Source: Apus apus
Taxonomy: Eukaryota > Chordata > Aves > Apodiformes > Apodidae
Length of the DNA: 64,000 nucleotides
NCBI RefSeq assembly: GCF_020740795.1
Contig: NC_067312.1
Location: forward strand, 10,589,460 to 10,653,459
Direction: 5' to 3'
The position numbers and the translations under genes were made by a program. Below, piece by piece: positions 37,201 to 49,200 of this stretch (position 1 is its first letter; every line of letters starts with the position of its first letter). The notes beneath the pieces were generated by a model. It did no database searches. It worked only from the letters and a program-made list of their open reading frames with translations, and was not told the origin of the DNA.

Positions 37201-40200
37201 GGGGCAGAGTCTACTTGGAGGCCCATGTTTAGTGGTGTTGCCCAGGGGTCTGTATGGGGTTCAGCCCTGTTCAATATATTCATCAATGACCTGGATGAAG
37301 GGGCAGAGTGCACCATTAGCAAGTTTGCTGCTGGCACAAAACTGGGAGAAGTGGCTGACACAGCAGAAGGCTGGGCTGCCATCCAGCATGACATGGACAG
37401 GCTGGAGAGCTGGGCAGAGAGAAGCTTAATGAAAATGTAAAGTACTGCATCTGGTGAGGAACAGCCCCTTGTATCAGTACAGGTTGGGGGCTGACCTGCT
37501 GGAGAGCAGCTCTGAGGAGAGGGACCTGGGAGTCCTGGTAGGCAACAGACTGACCATGGCCAAGAAGGCCATTGGCATCCTGGGATGCATTAAGAAGAGT
37601 GTGGCCAGCAGTTCGAAGGAAGGTTTTCCTCCCCCTCTACTGCACACTGGTAAGGCCACATCTGGAATACTATGTCCAATTCTGGACTTTCCAGTTCATG
37701 AAGGATAAGGAACTATTGGAGAGAGCCCAGTGCAGGGCCACTAAGATGATTAGAGGAATAGAGCATCTGCCCTGTGAGGAAAGGCTGAGATCCCCACTCA
37801 GTCTCCTCTTCTCCAGGCTGAACAGACCCAGGATCTCATCAATGCTTATAAATATGTCAGGGGTGGGTGTCAGGAGGAAGGGACCAGACTCTTTTCAGTG
37901 GTGTCCGGTGATAGGACAATGGGCTGTGGGCATAAACTGGAACACAAACAAAGGTTCAAACTAAACATTGGGAAAAACTTCATTACTCTGAGGGTAACAG
38001 AACTGGAACAGGCTGCCCGGACAGGTTCTGAAGTCTCCTTTTCTGGAGACATTCAAAACCCACCTGGACGCATTTGTGTGTGATATACTGTAGGTGATCC
38101 TGCTCTAGCAGCAGGTTGGACTAGATGATCTTCAGACGTCCCTTTCAAACCGCTATAATCCTGTGATTCTGTAACCATAATCAGAGTTGGACATAGTCCA
38201 CCAATTGCCAGTCAAGTCCATAGTGAAGAGGCAAGTCTGAGACTGAGCTGGGAAGTCAGGCTGTGGGTTGGGTCTGGATTGATGTGGTCTGTGGCCAGGC
38301 ATGGGCACCTGCTGCATTGTTAAGCTGGAGATGAACAGGCTCTATTTGATTTGTGTGGCAAGGATTTCACAGCGGTGGAACTACAGGGATGGCTTCTGTG
38401 AGAAGCTCCTGAGAGCTTCCTCTGTATCTGATAGAACCACTGCCAGCCAGCTCAAAAATGGACCTGCCATTGGCCAAGGCTGAGGCCATCAGCGATGGTG
38501 GTAGTACCTCTGGGATAATGTATTTAAGAAGGTGAAAAAGTTGCTGCACAACAGCAATTGCAGCTGGAGAGAGAGTGAGAATATGGGAGAGAGACAACTC
38601 TGCAGAGACCAAGGTCAGTGAAGAAGGAGAGGGAGGAGGTGCTTCAAGCACTGAAGCTGAGGTTCCCCTGCAGCCCATGGTGAAGACCATAGTGAGGCAG
38701 GCTGTCCCCCTGCAACCCACGGAGGTTAATGGTGGAGCAAATAGTCACCTGCAGCCCATGGAGGACCACATGCCAGAGTAGGTGAATGCCCAAAGGAGGC
38801 TGTGACTCCATGGGAGGCCCATGCTAGAGCAGGCTACTGGCAGGACCTGTGGCCCCGTGCAGAGAGGAGCCCATGCTGGAGCAGGTTTGCTGTGGCCCTG
38901 TGGTGGACCCATGCTGGAGCAGTTAATGAAGAACTGCAGGCTGTGGGAAGGCCTTGCATTGGAGAAGTTCATGGAGGCCCATCTCCCATGGGAGAGACCC
39001 CATGCTGGAGCAGGGGAATGGTGTGAGGAGTCCTCCCCTTGAGGAGGAAGGAGTGGCAGAGCCAATGTGTGATAAACTGACTACAACCCCCATTCCCTAT
39101 CCCCCTGTACTGCTGGGAGGGAGGAGATGGAGAAAGCAGGAGTGAAGCTGAGCTAGGGAAAAAGGGAGGGGCGGGGGGGAAGATTGTTTTCACTTATTAT
39201 CCTACTCTGATTTTGATTTGTAATAAAACTAAAATGATTCCCCAAGTTGAGTCTGTTTTGCCTTTGCCAGTATTTGGTGAACGATCTTTCCCTGTCCTTC
39301 CTTTGACCCGTGTGCCTTTTGTTACATTTCCTCTTCCCTGTTCAGCCTAGGAGGAGTGATAGGAGTGGCTTTTGGTGGGCACCTAGTGTCCAGCCAGGAT
39401 CAGCCCACCACACACACCTACAAAGTAGCTTAAGCAAGGATTGAAGGCCTCTAGCTGAGCCTAGATGGAGATCCTGGGCCATAGGAAGAGGGATATGGGT
39501 GGCAGCTACTGAGGTGGCAGGTCAGGGCAGTTTTAAAGGCTGTCGTTAGCGCACTCAGAGCCTCATCTCAGTGTGGAGCTGCTCTTGTGTGTTGATGTTT
39601 TCTGCCATTGGTCCGGTTCCCATGAATTAATTTTCCAGCTACCCACTGGCAGCTTGAGCGTCTGCCAGTCCCTGCCATAAGCACCAGAATCAGTTCCAGC
39701 TCTCCCAGGTTTTCTGGTGCAGTTGGCACCTAGGATTTGCTCTGGTCCTCATAGTTCTGACAGATATCCAGGGTTTCCCAGTATCTTTTAGAATGGTGGT
39801 TTTCATGCAGGTGTATAAATTACTTGAATGGATATGAATTGATATATTGCATGTGCTTCTGTTTCCTATAGTTTTGTAAGACAAAGTGAACTAGATTTAC
39901 TAAATCCTGGTCTCCAAATTATTTTCTGTGAACTTGGCCTGGACACTGCTATTGCAGGGGGAATGATGCTGTGCTTATTTTGTGGAATCGAAGTGCTGCT
40001 GTTTTTCACTAGGCCTGAGGTGTATGCATAGCATCCATAGCAAGAGATTCACCTGGGATTTTTGTAAGTATTTTTACTGTCCATTAGCAATTGGTGTTCT
40101 GCCAAAAGCTCTGCCCCTGGCTGAGAAGTTCACCTGGGCCAGCAGTGTTGCCATCGTAACTGTGCCGCTGTCTCCCTTGTTTTGTGACACTGCTTTGGGA

Positions 40201-43200
40201 GCTGCACGTGAGGTATGTGCTTCTGTGTGGAGAGTCTGAGCCTAATCTTTGGCATCTTGTGAAACACGTGTCCTCCTGAACACCACCATCTTCCGAGCTG
40301 TGCAGTTCCTGGTCAGATAGAGGCTGTGCTGTCACTGACGTAAACCATGCAGGTCTGGGGTAAGGTTGGGACAGGGAATTGTGCCTGTCTGCCAAATCAC
40401 ATGCCCATATCCAAACTACTAACTCATTCTTCCTGTGATTTGTGTTCTACTTGTGAGCAGGAACTAGCTTTAAGCATGGCCCGCTACAGAGGAGGCTGCT
40501 CACCAGTGTTTTGACAATGGCCCTTGTTTGTGTTGGCTCTCACGGTTGCTCCTCCTCCTTCCTCTCAAACAGCTCCTGGAACTGCTGTCCGGTATCAGCT
40601 GGCAGCTTAGCTAGCCTGCTGTAAGGTCATTGTGTTGCTCTGTAATTAGTTGCTAGGGAATATCAAAGCAGAATATTAGCTCAACTACCTCGCCTTTGTC
40701 TTTCCTGCTTTAGCAAAGCAACAGCAGAGTTCTTAACTTTCTTTGTAACAAAAGTACTACATGTGGCAGGGAACATGTTTTGCATGATCCTGTGTACATT
40801 AAATTGTCCCAGGAGGTATAACACTAAGATCCCACGACTGCTATTCACTGGATGTCTCTTCGCTTTCTGAAGTTGGAAAAGGCCTTAGAACACCGTAGTT
40901 TTTCCCTGAGGGAAAGATGCTTTTATTGTCTGTATTTGTGTTTACTTTTTTTTATGGGGCATAGTAGAAGAATAGACTGCAACCAAGAAAATGCTTTCTA
41001 TCTGTGTGTGTTGTTTTTGCTTCCAAACTCCTTATGAGACATAAAACTTTAGAATTTGGGGCTCTGGGGATGTTTGAGATTTGCTTATTTACCAGGCCAG
41101 AAAAGCACTTTAATGTCTTCTCTGGCAACATCTTCTAATTTTGAAGCAGCTTTAAAAGGACTGCATATTTGCAGAAAGCACCTCTCAAGTGGAAGTGCTA
41201 ACTGCTGTTTAGAACGTGATGAATGAATTGGCGTTGAAGTTGTTAAAAATGTCTTTCATTTAAATTCTGTGTGCGTGTGGAAACGGAGGAGGGACAACGA
41301 AATCCAACCTCAGCTCTTTTGTTCTTTGAAGCTATTCTGCATCTGACCAGAAGGTGGAGAAAGGGAGACACAAAGACAATCAGAGCCACTGTACTGGAAA
41401 TATTTTTTTTTTATTATCTGGTGACCTATCCTGTGGAGTTCTGCATAGAAGCCTGCTGGGTGTCTTATGATCACTGTCTTGGTCTGTCAATGTATGTTGA
41501 AATAAAAAGAGTATTTCTTCCTTCCCTTTCTGGCCTCACACTAGTCTAGCCAGCAGAAAATCAGTTGTTTCTGCTGTTATCACACATTTGTGCATTCAGA
41601 GAAATAGCATCTTCCAAGAGTCAAGCAGTGAGAGGGCAGAGCCACTAGCACGTGGCTAGTTGTTAGCTTGGCCATATTAAGTAGCCATATCCAAAGAGGG
41701 GGAGCTGGAGGCTCAATTTCAGGGTGCTAGCAGTAAACTCATAATAAGCCTGCATAACAGCTTGATTTTGCACTATGTAAACCGAGGCACTCAAGTACTT
41801 GGACACTCCTGGCCTCAATTCCTGTGTCCTTACATAGGAACAGATGCACTTTAATATGCTTTGCTGTAGCTGTAAGGTTTCTCTTGAACCTTGTACGTAA
41901 AATATCCTCTTCCAAAGTTGTAAAAAGTCTCTGTAAGAAAGCTCAAACAGATGCTGGGATTTGCAACAGTTCTGATTTTTGTTTGGGTTTCTTTTCTTGG
42001 CCATGATGACAGTCTGTAAAAATTGGGGACTAACGTGCTTTTAGATTCCTTTGATAAACTTAATGTGAATTTATTTGGACAGACGGGTAGTGGGCAGTGG
42101 CAATATGTGTTCAAGATTACATATTTTCGGGGTTTAGCAGTTGGACTAGGGATAAACCTGAGCTCAAGGAAGTAGGAACACTAGCCTTTTTTCATAAGTG
42201 TTGCCTATCAGACAGCTCAGGGTTCCTTACTTGATGGATTTTACCAGCATTCAGGCTGGTAAAATGTATCATACTGTTCTTAAGTTACAACCAGCATGGA
42301 AGAGGCAGGGTCAATGCTATGAAGCGTTGGGTAGAGGTGAATTTGAGATGCATCTGTTCCTTACTGAGAGCAGAAATGCTCATTAAAGCCTTCAGATAAG
42401 GATTTCCAAGAACTTGGCACTTGGTTGTTGTGTTTGGCTGTTTGCTGCCAGAGATTTGCACGGTTCAAAGCCTTGCAGTGTCAGGCAGGGGAAGAAGCTG
42501 GTGCTGGAGCTGAAGCAGTGCAATACAGCCCTGAGCAGCAGGTAGTGCTGCTGGTGCAACTGTGCTGGGTTTGGGACTGTTGCTTATGTCGTGTGGCTGC
42601 TTCACACACAGAGGAGTATAGGCATGTTTGGACCTGCCAGTGTACACTTGTGTTGCTGTGTTGCCAAGGGAGTGGTGTACGTGCTGAGTTAGAAATGGGG
42701 TGCCTGATGGCAAAGAGCAGCTCACCTCTAGGTTTTGGATTAAGATATGCCACCTTCTCCTTTGTACATGGTTAAGGTGTGTTCCCAATTGTCAGTCTAT
42801 GCATGAGGTAGTTCAGGGTTTTATTTTGTGATCTTTTTTTAGTTCCTGTTCAACGGTGACAGATTGGTCATTAGAAACTAGTGTTCCCTGTGTGAGTGTG
42901 AACCACCTCAGCCACACATTTCCAGAAACTCTGTAGCTTGACCCAGCTGCGTGGAAAGAGTTCACTGGTTTAATTGTGTTAGTGACACAGAGCCTAAAGC
43001 AGAATTGGATTGTCTTCTGATTTTTCCTCACCTCTGCTGCCTTTTCTTTTCCTGCAGTGAGATCAGTCGGCTGGACCTGGGCCTAATTGTTGAAGTATGG
43101 AACAAAGGACTGATCTGGGACACCCTGGTTGGGACCGTGTGGATTGCTCTGAAGGCCATTCACCAATCTGATGAGGTTAAGCTGACACAGAAGCTTTATT

Positions 43201-46200
43201 TTGACAGCTCCCATGTCGATAGTTAATGTGTTACAAGTGTAGCCTGGTGCTGCCCAGGACTGTGCTCCTCAGCAAAGCTTCCACTTGCAAAGCCAAGCAG
43301 GCTGGGTGTGGGAAGGGGGCTGTCAGCATCACGTTGGAGTTTTAGTTTTGTTTCTTTGATTTTGTTTGTGTTGTTGTTGTTGTTGTTTTTTCCTGAAGGA
43401 TGCTGCCAACAGTGGTTCCAAAACTGAGCTTAAGTAGGTATATCTGATCTCACTTCACTCACACGGACTCGGAAAACAGGGCTTAATCTGTTAAGGAAAG
43501 TGCGTAGTTGACAAGTATCTGAAGTCTTAAGGACTGACTCCTTAGTCTGATGCTCAAATTTCTGTAAGTTCCTGCCAAAGGCAGAAGGTGCCCTGATATC
43601 AGACAGTGTTACGTTAAAGGTAGGCCCAGAGCATGTCTGCAACACCTTGTTCAAGTTTCCTGTTGCAGTGTTGGAAGGTGGTGGTAAAAGGTAGGAAATG
43701 GGCTGTGCCAATGCCTGTTACTGCACTCACTACTGGTTGTGGTGGTTGTTGCAGCTAATCAGGACAAGTTTGTTTCTTTACCTACAATTTCAGGTCCATT
43801 ATTAAAAAAATTACTGAATTTGATCAGGGAAGAGAACTTCTGTTTTCCATAAAAGAGTGGGCGTATCCAGCAGTACCTTTGCAGTTTCACTGAGAAGGCA
43901 GCAGTTCTGCTAGGAGTTGTTTGCTTCTTGCCTTGGTGAAGGCCTTTGAGATTTGGAAGAAAAATTGCCAGCATGTGCTGAATAGATGTAATTTGATGCT
44001 AAAATAATGTACAAGAACTCAGTAATATTGTAAGGCTCTTCCTAGAATATTTTATCTTAGCAAACGTATGAGACTCACTGCATATGGACCTGTCAAATCT
44101 GAAGCTTCACCTATGGCTTGTGATTCACAGGAAGGTCCTGGGGAGTGGTCTACGCTGGAAGCAGAAGTTGTAATGAAACACGATGAAATCTGTGGAACCA
44201 AAAACCCGACCCCTCATAAAATTTTACTGGACACAAGATTCGAATTACCTTTTGGTGAGTGCATTTCAGTAACTTACTCAGGGTGCTGTCAGTGGAGAGA
44301 AGGTGTTTGGGAGCAACTTGAGATGTATAATCAAGTTGTGCTTGTTCATAGTTTAGCCAGAATAGTTCAGTGCAAATTAAATAGCTGGTGTTCATTTCTT
44401 GTTTGGCTTATTTCTAACAAGATCTGAATAAATAAGAAATAATTTATGGTCTCAGAGTGCTGGGATGTTTAGACTAGAAGCAGTTTAAGAAACCATTAAT
44501 GCTATTTCAGGATTGTGCAGTGAAACATTTTGTTTCTGAGCAGAGAATGTTCACTTCATTGTATCTAGACAAATTTGGGTCTGGAAGAGGTCAAGTGTGT
44601 TGTTGAGCTGTTTTGTGGTAGGTGCACTTAAACCCTGATAGAAGTGTGCAGTTCAGTTAGTGAATTGTTAATGCTTTGTGCTCCTGAGCATTATCATTAG
44701 CTGAGTATATAAGTAATTTTGTGCTGTAAGATGCCTTTCTGGCAATTAATTGTGCTTGGAAAGTACAGAATGGGAAAGTAACTAATTAGAGCAAACCTGC
44801 CTTAAGTGAAGTTGTGTGTGTTCTGTTCTAAAATTTTGTTTTACTTAAATCGAAACAAAAACCCCCACAAAACAAGCAAACAAAATCCCAAAGGAAGGGC
44901 TTAACCACAGTGCCCCCAGGGCTTACAGAGCTTCTTGTTCTAGCTCTTAGCTGACTCGGGGAACCAAGAGCAAAGATAATGTTTTGGGGGCTCCTGATTT
45001 ATTTATTATTATTTTTTTTTTGCAGTGGGCATTTAAGTGCTTCAAAGTTGTCAGTGATTGCAAGGCTCATCTCTCCTTTTCTGCCAGTTGCTTGCCCCTG
45101 CTGGTGTGAGCAATTTGCATCATGCTCTAAGCACTGGTGGAGCATTTGTGCACCCGTTGGCATTTGGCCAGCAACTGTCAAGATTGGCTGTCTGTTGTGG
45201 AAAAAAGTTAGGTCATCTCTTAGTCTCATACCCCACTTCCTGGTGCGAGGGAGGATACAGGCTTTGGCCCTGTGGCACTAAAATCAATATAAATTTTATC
45301 TTGTGCTCTGGGAGCTGAGCTGGCTGTGTTGTTTTGCATGCACAATTGGCACCATGGCTGAACACAGTGTTTTATAGGTGTAACAGGCACTCCTTTTTAA
45401 CTACAGTCCAGTGTGTAAAGGGGAAAAGTTATCTGACATCTCAGCTGTCTTGACAACAAAGCTGTCTTACGTTGGTCTGGAGCCATCCTTCTTCCTCATG
45501 AAAATGTCCTGGTGATTCATGGAGGTCACCCTGTCAGTGGGAGGTTTATTACTGAAATTGCTTGTTAGGAAGGAAGAGGGAAGATTGAGTTGTCCTTGTG
45601 AGGTGAAGTAGTGGTTCTTCAGGCAAGTGTTTAGGCTGCTGGGAGGGAGAGAACACAGCACATGTAACAAAGTAAGGCTTATAGCCACTGCCTTCTTATC
45701 CAATTTAATTCTGACACAGTTGCTTGTAAACTGTCTCTGCTTTAAAAGAAAATGAAGTTCTGATCTCTCCCTGAGTATACAGAAAGTATCCGGAAGGGAA
45801 TTTGCTTTCTTCTGAAATTTGTGTTTTGGACTGCATTACATTTTTACTTTTTTAAAAAATTTTTCCCAAGTGTAGAAAAACAGACTCGCTATAAACCATT
45901 ATGTGTTAGAGCATCTGGATTTAAAAAATAAAAAATATTTCAGATAATACTGTGTTTTCTCCCTATTGGTATACTCAAAACACAGGACTTTTTGTTTATT
46001 TGTTTTGGGATTTTTAACTACTGTTTTAAAACATATGATGGTCTATAAAACATAGAATTTTGAAAAGCAGGGTTTCATGCAGAAATCTGAAAACTTTAAA
46101 TAAAAAGAGAAGAGTCACAAACAGCTTGTTAACAGCAATCAATAATTTAAAGCACGTCTGTTACTTACCCCTTTGCTTACTATGACAAATACTGAAATAG

Positions 46201-49200
46201 CAGGAACTCCACACTGCTGTATTGATGAGGTTTTATTTTAGAGTTTGAAACGTTGTCTGCCTGTCCAGTGTTTCACAATTCCCAGGAAAAATGGGTGCAT
46301 CGGTTGGCTCTTTAAAGGATTCTGTTGCTCGTCACTTGAAGAGTGCTGCGGGTTTTCTTGCATCACCTCCATTTTCAGACCGTCCTGCCATGGCAAGGGC
46401 AGAAGCAGGTTGAAATGCAGTAGGCACCAGGAGTGTGGGGTAGTCCTGGGGTGGTCCTCTAGAAGATAGCACCTACCCATATCACCTTCAACAGCGGTGC
46501 TTCCCTTCACAGCATAGCTGAGTATCTCCTGCCATCACCTCCAGGATAGAGAAGGACCCTGCACAGTGGATTAGGCTCCATCTCTCTGCCCTTTGAGGTA
46601 CTTGGAGAGATGCATGGAGGTTGCTCAGCTCACAGCACTGCCTTTGCATCTCTCCTGATGGATTTGCAGGTCAGTTTCCCTCTAAGTGGAGAGGAGCAGT
46701 ATGGACTCCCCACGTTAAGACTGTGTTGTCATATGAGCTGGGAACTGCTGCTTTAAACCTACACAGAGAACTAAATGGATCATTGATCTGCTGTGGAAGT
46801 TATTGAGTCAGCAGCTCTGTTGCTGTAGAGGTAATTTTTAATAACAGCATGTTTGCAGTGACATTTAGGAACATGGTGTATCACATTTTATTTCCCAGGT
46901 GAAGATCTGCTGGCTATTACACACCAGAACTGGAGCAGTATATGTGCACATGTACAGCTTGTGCTGCTTTCCATGCCTGGTAAAATACAGCTGTCTGGAG
47001 TAGCATCTTTAACAAAATAGTGCTTTCTTCTGTTTGGCTCTGCTTCTGTGCTTTTTTAATCATTTCTGGCTGCTGTGTTTCATTTAGGTTAGATGATGCA
47101 TGTGGATGCAGTACCCCTGTTTACTCTGTGTGTTTATAATGTTTCATTGTATTTAGGTGGAGCTTGAAGTTTTTAAGGGGTTGTAAGAGAGAACAGACAA
47201 ATTCGAAAACCAGAAAAGCTCAGTTCCTTGGTGTAAAACATGATTGCATTTGCAACAGGTTTAGAAACTGGTTTGTTGTTTGCACTATATTTATCCCGGA
47301 TTAGTTTGCTGCTTCTGTCTCTACCTGATGTGTTCAGGATTCTTTCTCCCTGGTATGTTTTTTCCTGTTACTCTGGAGACTAGCAACAGCTAAAACTGAA
47401 ATAAATGCTGATGCTGCTAGGGGTAACACATGAGGAAGGCAACTGGGAGATTTTTTTCTTTTTCATACAAGGTTGTTTTAAAGTGTTTACTAGGTTTGGA
47501 GTTGGAAAGCAATTTCCCGAGAGGGTTGTGAGAGTTCTGTTTTCTGCTTCTGGTGATACAACCTTTCCTGAGGTCATCCAGGAGTTAAACTTTATTAACA
47601 CTCAGCTTTCTAATGGGACAAAAAACAACTATGGTGGACTTGACATATCCTCTGTGTCCCATTGCATGTTGCAGATGTAGCTCTTGCTTAGTGTTCAGTC
47701 GTGTTGTTAGTGTGACATCAGCTTGTGATATATAGGGGAGTGGCCAGATCTGTGGGCCCTTCTGCCATGGGCTTCTGTTCATGAAGGACTGTGGTGCTGG
47801 GGACTGGACTGTGGTGCTGGGGACCAGACTGTCATCTAACATTCTCTGCCAGCCCCGTGTTCTTTAATGTTCAATCTTGCAGAAACAAAACGACTGAAAA
47901 TCCTCTTCTATAACAGTTCAGCAAAGCGTGAGCATTTGAAATGTCAAGTGCTGGTGAGAGTAAGAGTTGATACTAACCCCAAGGGCGCAAAGCATTTTTA
48001 TGCTTGGTAGTATTTTAAAAATGGGAATAAACTGCCTTCTTGATGGGAGGAAGCAGTCATTAATGAAGACATGCTGGAGCAGCTCTCTCCACTGATCGTT
48101 TATTTCTTCTCAGGAACAAGTCAGATGTTTCAAGGAAGGGAGACAGCTTTTTTTTCTTGGTTGGTTTAGAAAATTTGCTGGTAGAGAGGTCTTGGCCTTA
48201 TTTTTTTGATGTATTGAATGTGTACTGGCACAGACTTTGCAAGGTGCTGTTTATCAAGTGTAAAATTGTGCTGTTTAAAAGATCTGTCCTTCTGTTTTAG
48301 AAGTGCATGGGCTTTGTGCAAGTCTTTCACAGGATGAAGTACTCAAAAATGCTTTTGGCTCCCAAACTATTGCCGTTTGGTTCACTGCCAGGCTTTTTCC
48401 AGTAGATATTTGGACTGAAAATGCTTTTAGTGTTCTCACCATCCCCAGACTGGGAACATGCTGATCTGAGTTCGGCCATGAGGTGGAGTCAATGTGCTTT
48501 GTTGTTTTATTGCCTTGGATACTGCACAGAAAGAGGAATGCTAGCTCTGCAAATTTATTTCAGTGAGAATTTGTGAAGATTCCTGTACCTCTGGAAAAGG
48601 AAGAAATTTGGGCTGGGAAGAGAGGAAGCCAAGGCTTGTAGGAAAGTGGGAAGAGAGACTGTGTAAATTTTATTTCCAGCACTTGTTCTTGCTCATGCCG
48701 ACCTGGGATATGCCCCAGCCAAGGACTTGCTACCTGGAAAAAGATTCAGGTGGCACAGGGTGACATGCAAGGAGTAGAGCAAGGACAACCAAGCCTCACA
48801 TGAAGAAAAGCTTTAGGGCTGAAACCCCTGATTATTGCCAAGCTAGAGATCTCTTAACTGAGAATACTGTAGTGTTTGGGTCTTTCTGTGAGTAAAGTGG
48901 TCTGTATAGATGTAGCAAACTCACCTCTAATTCCTTCCTCAGTCTGGTAAGTCCCTGTACTGCTTTGTCCCCATCTCGGTGATGGTGCAGTGTATCCAGG
49001 TGTCACAGCCCTGCATGCACCAATAAGTCTTAATTGCTCTGAGCAGCCTCACCTGCTCGTGGGCCAGGATTCCCACTTCAGCTCAGCCTGTAACTCTCAC
49101 TTCTGAGCAGTGCTGCAGGAGCTACTGATCCTCCACCACAGCCATAACCATGTCTGTGCCTGCTTATGGACCTCATAGATCCAGGCCCAGATATGGACTG

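Larger units (their letters stand above)
36504..43057 (+). other. UNC13B: UNC13B intron 3
   Basis: Donor gtaagt to acceptor ttttcctgcag, about 6.6 kb. It holds the long CR1 copy (37045-38175), fragments of an older repeat on both sides of it, and the sense LTR (38347-39412). The remainder (39413-43057) is AT-rich with no gene recognised. Confidence 0.9.

Noticed and set aside
38820..39015. Short repeats of cccatgctggagcagg type as an independent minisatellite
   Set aside because: They are an internal feature of the ERVL-like LTR, spaced irregularly, and not a separate locus.
42951..43226. 91-codon open frame on the + strand as a small gene
   Set aside because: It is UNC13B exon 4 read through its splice sites. 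The acceptor at 43057 and donor at 43176 give the family-conserved register.
44068..44427. 119-codon open frame on the + strand as a small gene
   Set aside because: It is UNC13B exon 5 (44131-44254) read through into introns 4 and 5.
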